From: Metaphire vulgaris
Lineage: Eukaryota; Annelida; Clitellata; Crassiclitellata; Megascolecidae
Assembly: GCA_018105865.1 (NCBI GenBank)
Contig: CM030837.1
Location: 9,062,725-9,126,724, forward strand
Direction of reading: 5' to 3'
Length of the DNA stretch: 64,000 bases
The notes beneath the pieces were generated by a model. It was not told the DNA's origin and did not search any database. It worked only from the letters and a program-made list of their open reading frames with translations. Below, one piece after another: positions 63,011 to 64,000 of this stretch. A program made the position numbers and the translations under genes. Position 1 is the stretch's first letter, and each line of letters starts with the position of its first letter.

Positions 63011-63930
63011 TTATACGGAGATCAAAGTCAAATTTTTAGTATTCAGCAAGTAAATTGTATGACACAAAACGACTATCCATAGCAATTTGCAAAAAATTTT
63101 TGAAAAGAATTTAATACAAATTTTCACAACAAAAAAATCCAAACGCCTTTTCTTTTTCAGAAGTTCATCAATGACTTCATTCGCTGTAGGGGTGTGCTCG
63201 CGATGAATATTTAACAATGCTAATCCATTAAGTCTTGTTTCGCTGGTAAATTTCTTGGATATGTTTTGAGACGACGAAGTGCAGAAAAAGAATGTTCACT
63301 GGTACATGATGATACTGGTAGGGTTGCCAGGATTTGAAGCAGCTTTCGAACATTTGGTTGCAATGTGGCATTGCAGATAGCAAGTGCATCTAAAGCATTT
63401 CTAGGAAGACTGTCGCTCTCCAAACGTGACAAACGACGATACCACAACTTGATTTCCGCAATGGCCATGCCAAAATTGCAATTAAGGTCTTCTGAGAAAT
63501 ATTCTACCAGAAGCTGGATGTCTTTCAGCTGTTCTTCAGATGGTGATATGGTGGGAATTCTGGGGAGAAGGCACTGGAAACCTTGAAGTATTTTTTGTGG
63601 TTTCAGAATTGGCTTTGAGCTGGGAAACAAAGGAGGCTAAGAATGGAATATAGATAGCAATTTTGTAATATTCTTCATCACTATTAACAGCCTAACAGGA
63701 ATATTGCACCTGTAGGTTTGTTTCGCAGATAGCCTTGGTTTTTTAATAAAAATGCATACTTTTCTGCTAGAAACTGCACTGCACCATACAACTTCTTAAA
63801 CTCATTACCTGCAATTTCTCGCAAATGTTTTACTGTGATGTCTTCTGTGATTCTGTGATGTCTTCTGCTGAATGAATCGCTTCCATAAGATCAAGGTCTT
63901 CCTTTTGTAGTTCTTTGCAGAGTTGAATGC
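63011..63930 (-). pseudogene. hAT-type transposase C-terminal part
   Basis: The minus-strand frame 63630-63220 contains LWYRRLSRLE, LLQILATLPVSSCTSEHSFS and ALRRLKTYPRN, the hAT C-terminal dimerisation region (the SE.S.S.L...K block). It continues in another frame from 63217 with LNIHREHTPTANEVIDELLK. An upstream part with a DLDLMEAIHSAED-like block extends to about 63930. It resembles ZMYM1/THAP-associated hAT proteins. The catalytic D residues lie beyond the window or are lost. Confidence 0.8.
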
Positions 63931-63934
63931 TGTA

Positions 63935-64000
63935 CAGTAGAACCTCGTTATATCGAACTCGCTTATATCGAAGTCACATTTATATCGAAGTTTGAGCGCT
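63935..64000 (+). mobile_element. pogo/Tigger-like TIR, cut by window edge
   Basis: CAGTAGAACCTCGTTATATC starts right after TA (63933-63934). TA plus CAGTAGAACCTCG is the classical terminus of pogo/Tigger elements of the Tc1/mariner superfamily. The rest of the element, if any, lies outside the window. Confidence 0.75.

Overview
The window reads as a repeat-saturated stretch of a non-vertebrate metazoan genome, probably a marine invertebrate; the species cannot be named from sequence alone. Reasons: no operons or bacterial-type gene packing, long ATT, AT and AG microsatellites, many decayed non-LTR retrotransposons (CR1/L2-like, RTE-like and one R2-like with a restriction-like endonuclease), many DNA transposons with 8-bp target duplications, a Helitron pair and a degraded Ty3/gypsy-like element. 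Only two fragments look like ordinary host genes: a RING-finger terminal exon resembling CGRRF1 (62193-62431, minus) and a STAR/KH-domain fragment (30438-30962, minus). No rRNA, tRNA or CRISPR was recognised.

Layout. 0.4-4.5 kb: an element with inverted GACAAAATGTC arrays holding a hAT-type MITE, then a CR1-like fragment split by a Helitron. 4.6-11 kb: GC-rich palindromic repeats, a LINE tail and an R2-like relic split by a hAT element. 11.3-14.7 kb: a nearly intact R2-like element between TA repeats. 14.7-20.6 kb: LINE fragments and a hAT element loaded with LINEs. 20.6-26.1 kb: a TAGG-terminal DNA transposon (copy A) and a second, similarly loaded hAT element. 26-31 kb: small TIR elements, a WAPH-motif gene fragment and the KH fragment. 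31-37.4 kb: a dead Ty3/gypsy-like element interrupted by a chimeric LINE insertion with a 10-bp target duplication. 37-46.6 kb: a G-rich minisatellite, LINEs, Helitron copy 2, a long-TIR element and CR1 fragments. 46.7-55.7 kb: a CR1-like element containing another nearly complete CR1-like element, which contains a hAT element, which contains a MITE. 56.9-61 kb: TAGG-terminal transposon copy B and a fuller WAPH-motif gene. 62-64 kb: the RING exon, a hAT-type transposase tail and a pogo/Tigger-like terminus cut by the window edge.

How the parts relate. Insertion order can be read directly because several empty sites lie in the same window: the Helitron at 2771-4079 has its empty site at 49971/49972, the MITE at 23818-24066 at 16717-16724, and the MITE at 28244-28486 at about 28683-28693. 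Autonomous-type enzymes that could move such elements (hAT transposase fragments, CR1 ORF1/ORF2, the R2-like ORF) are present but mostly broken. The nearest to intact are the R2-like ORF at 12198-14648 and the CR1-like ORF2 at 52430-55260. Boundaries were read by eye; percent identities were not computed.
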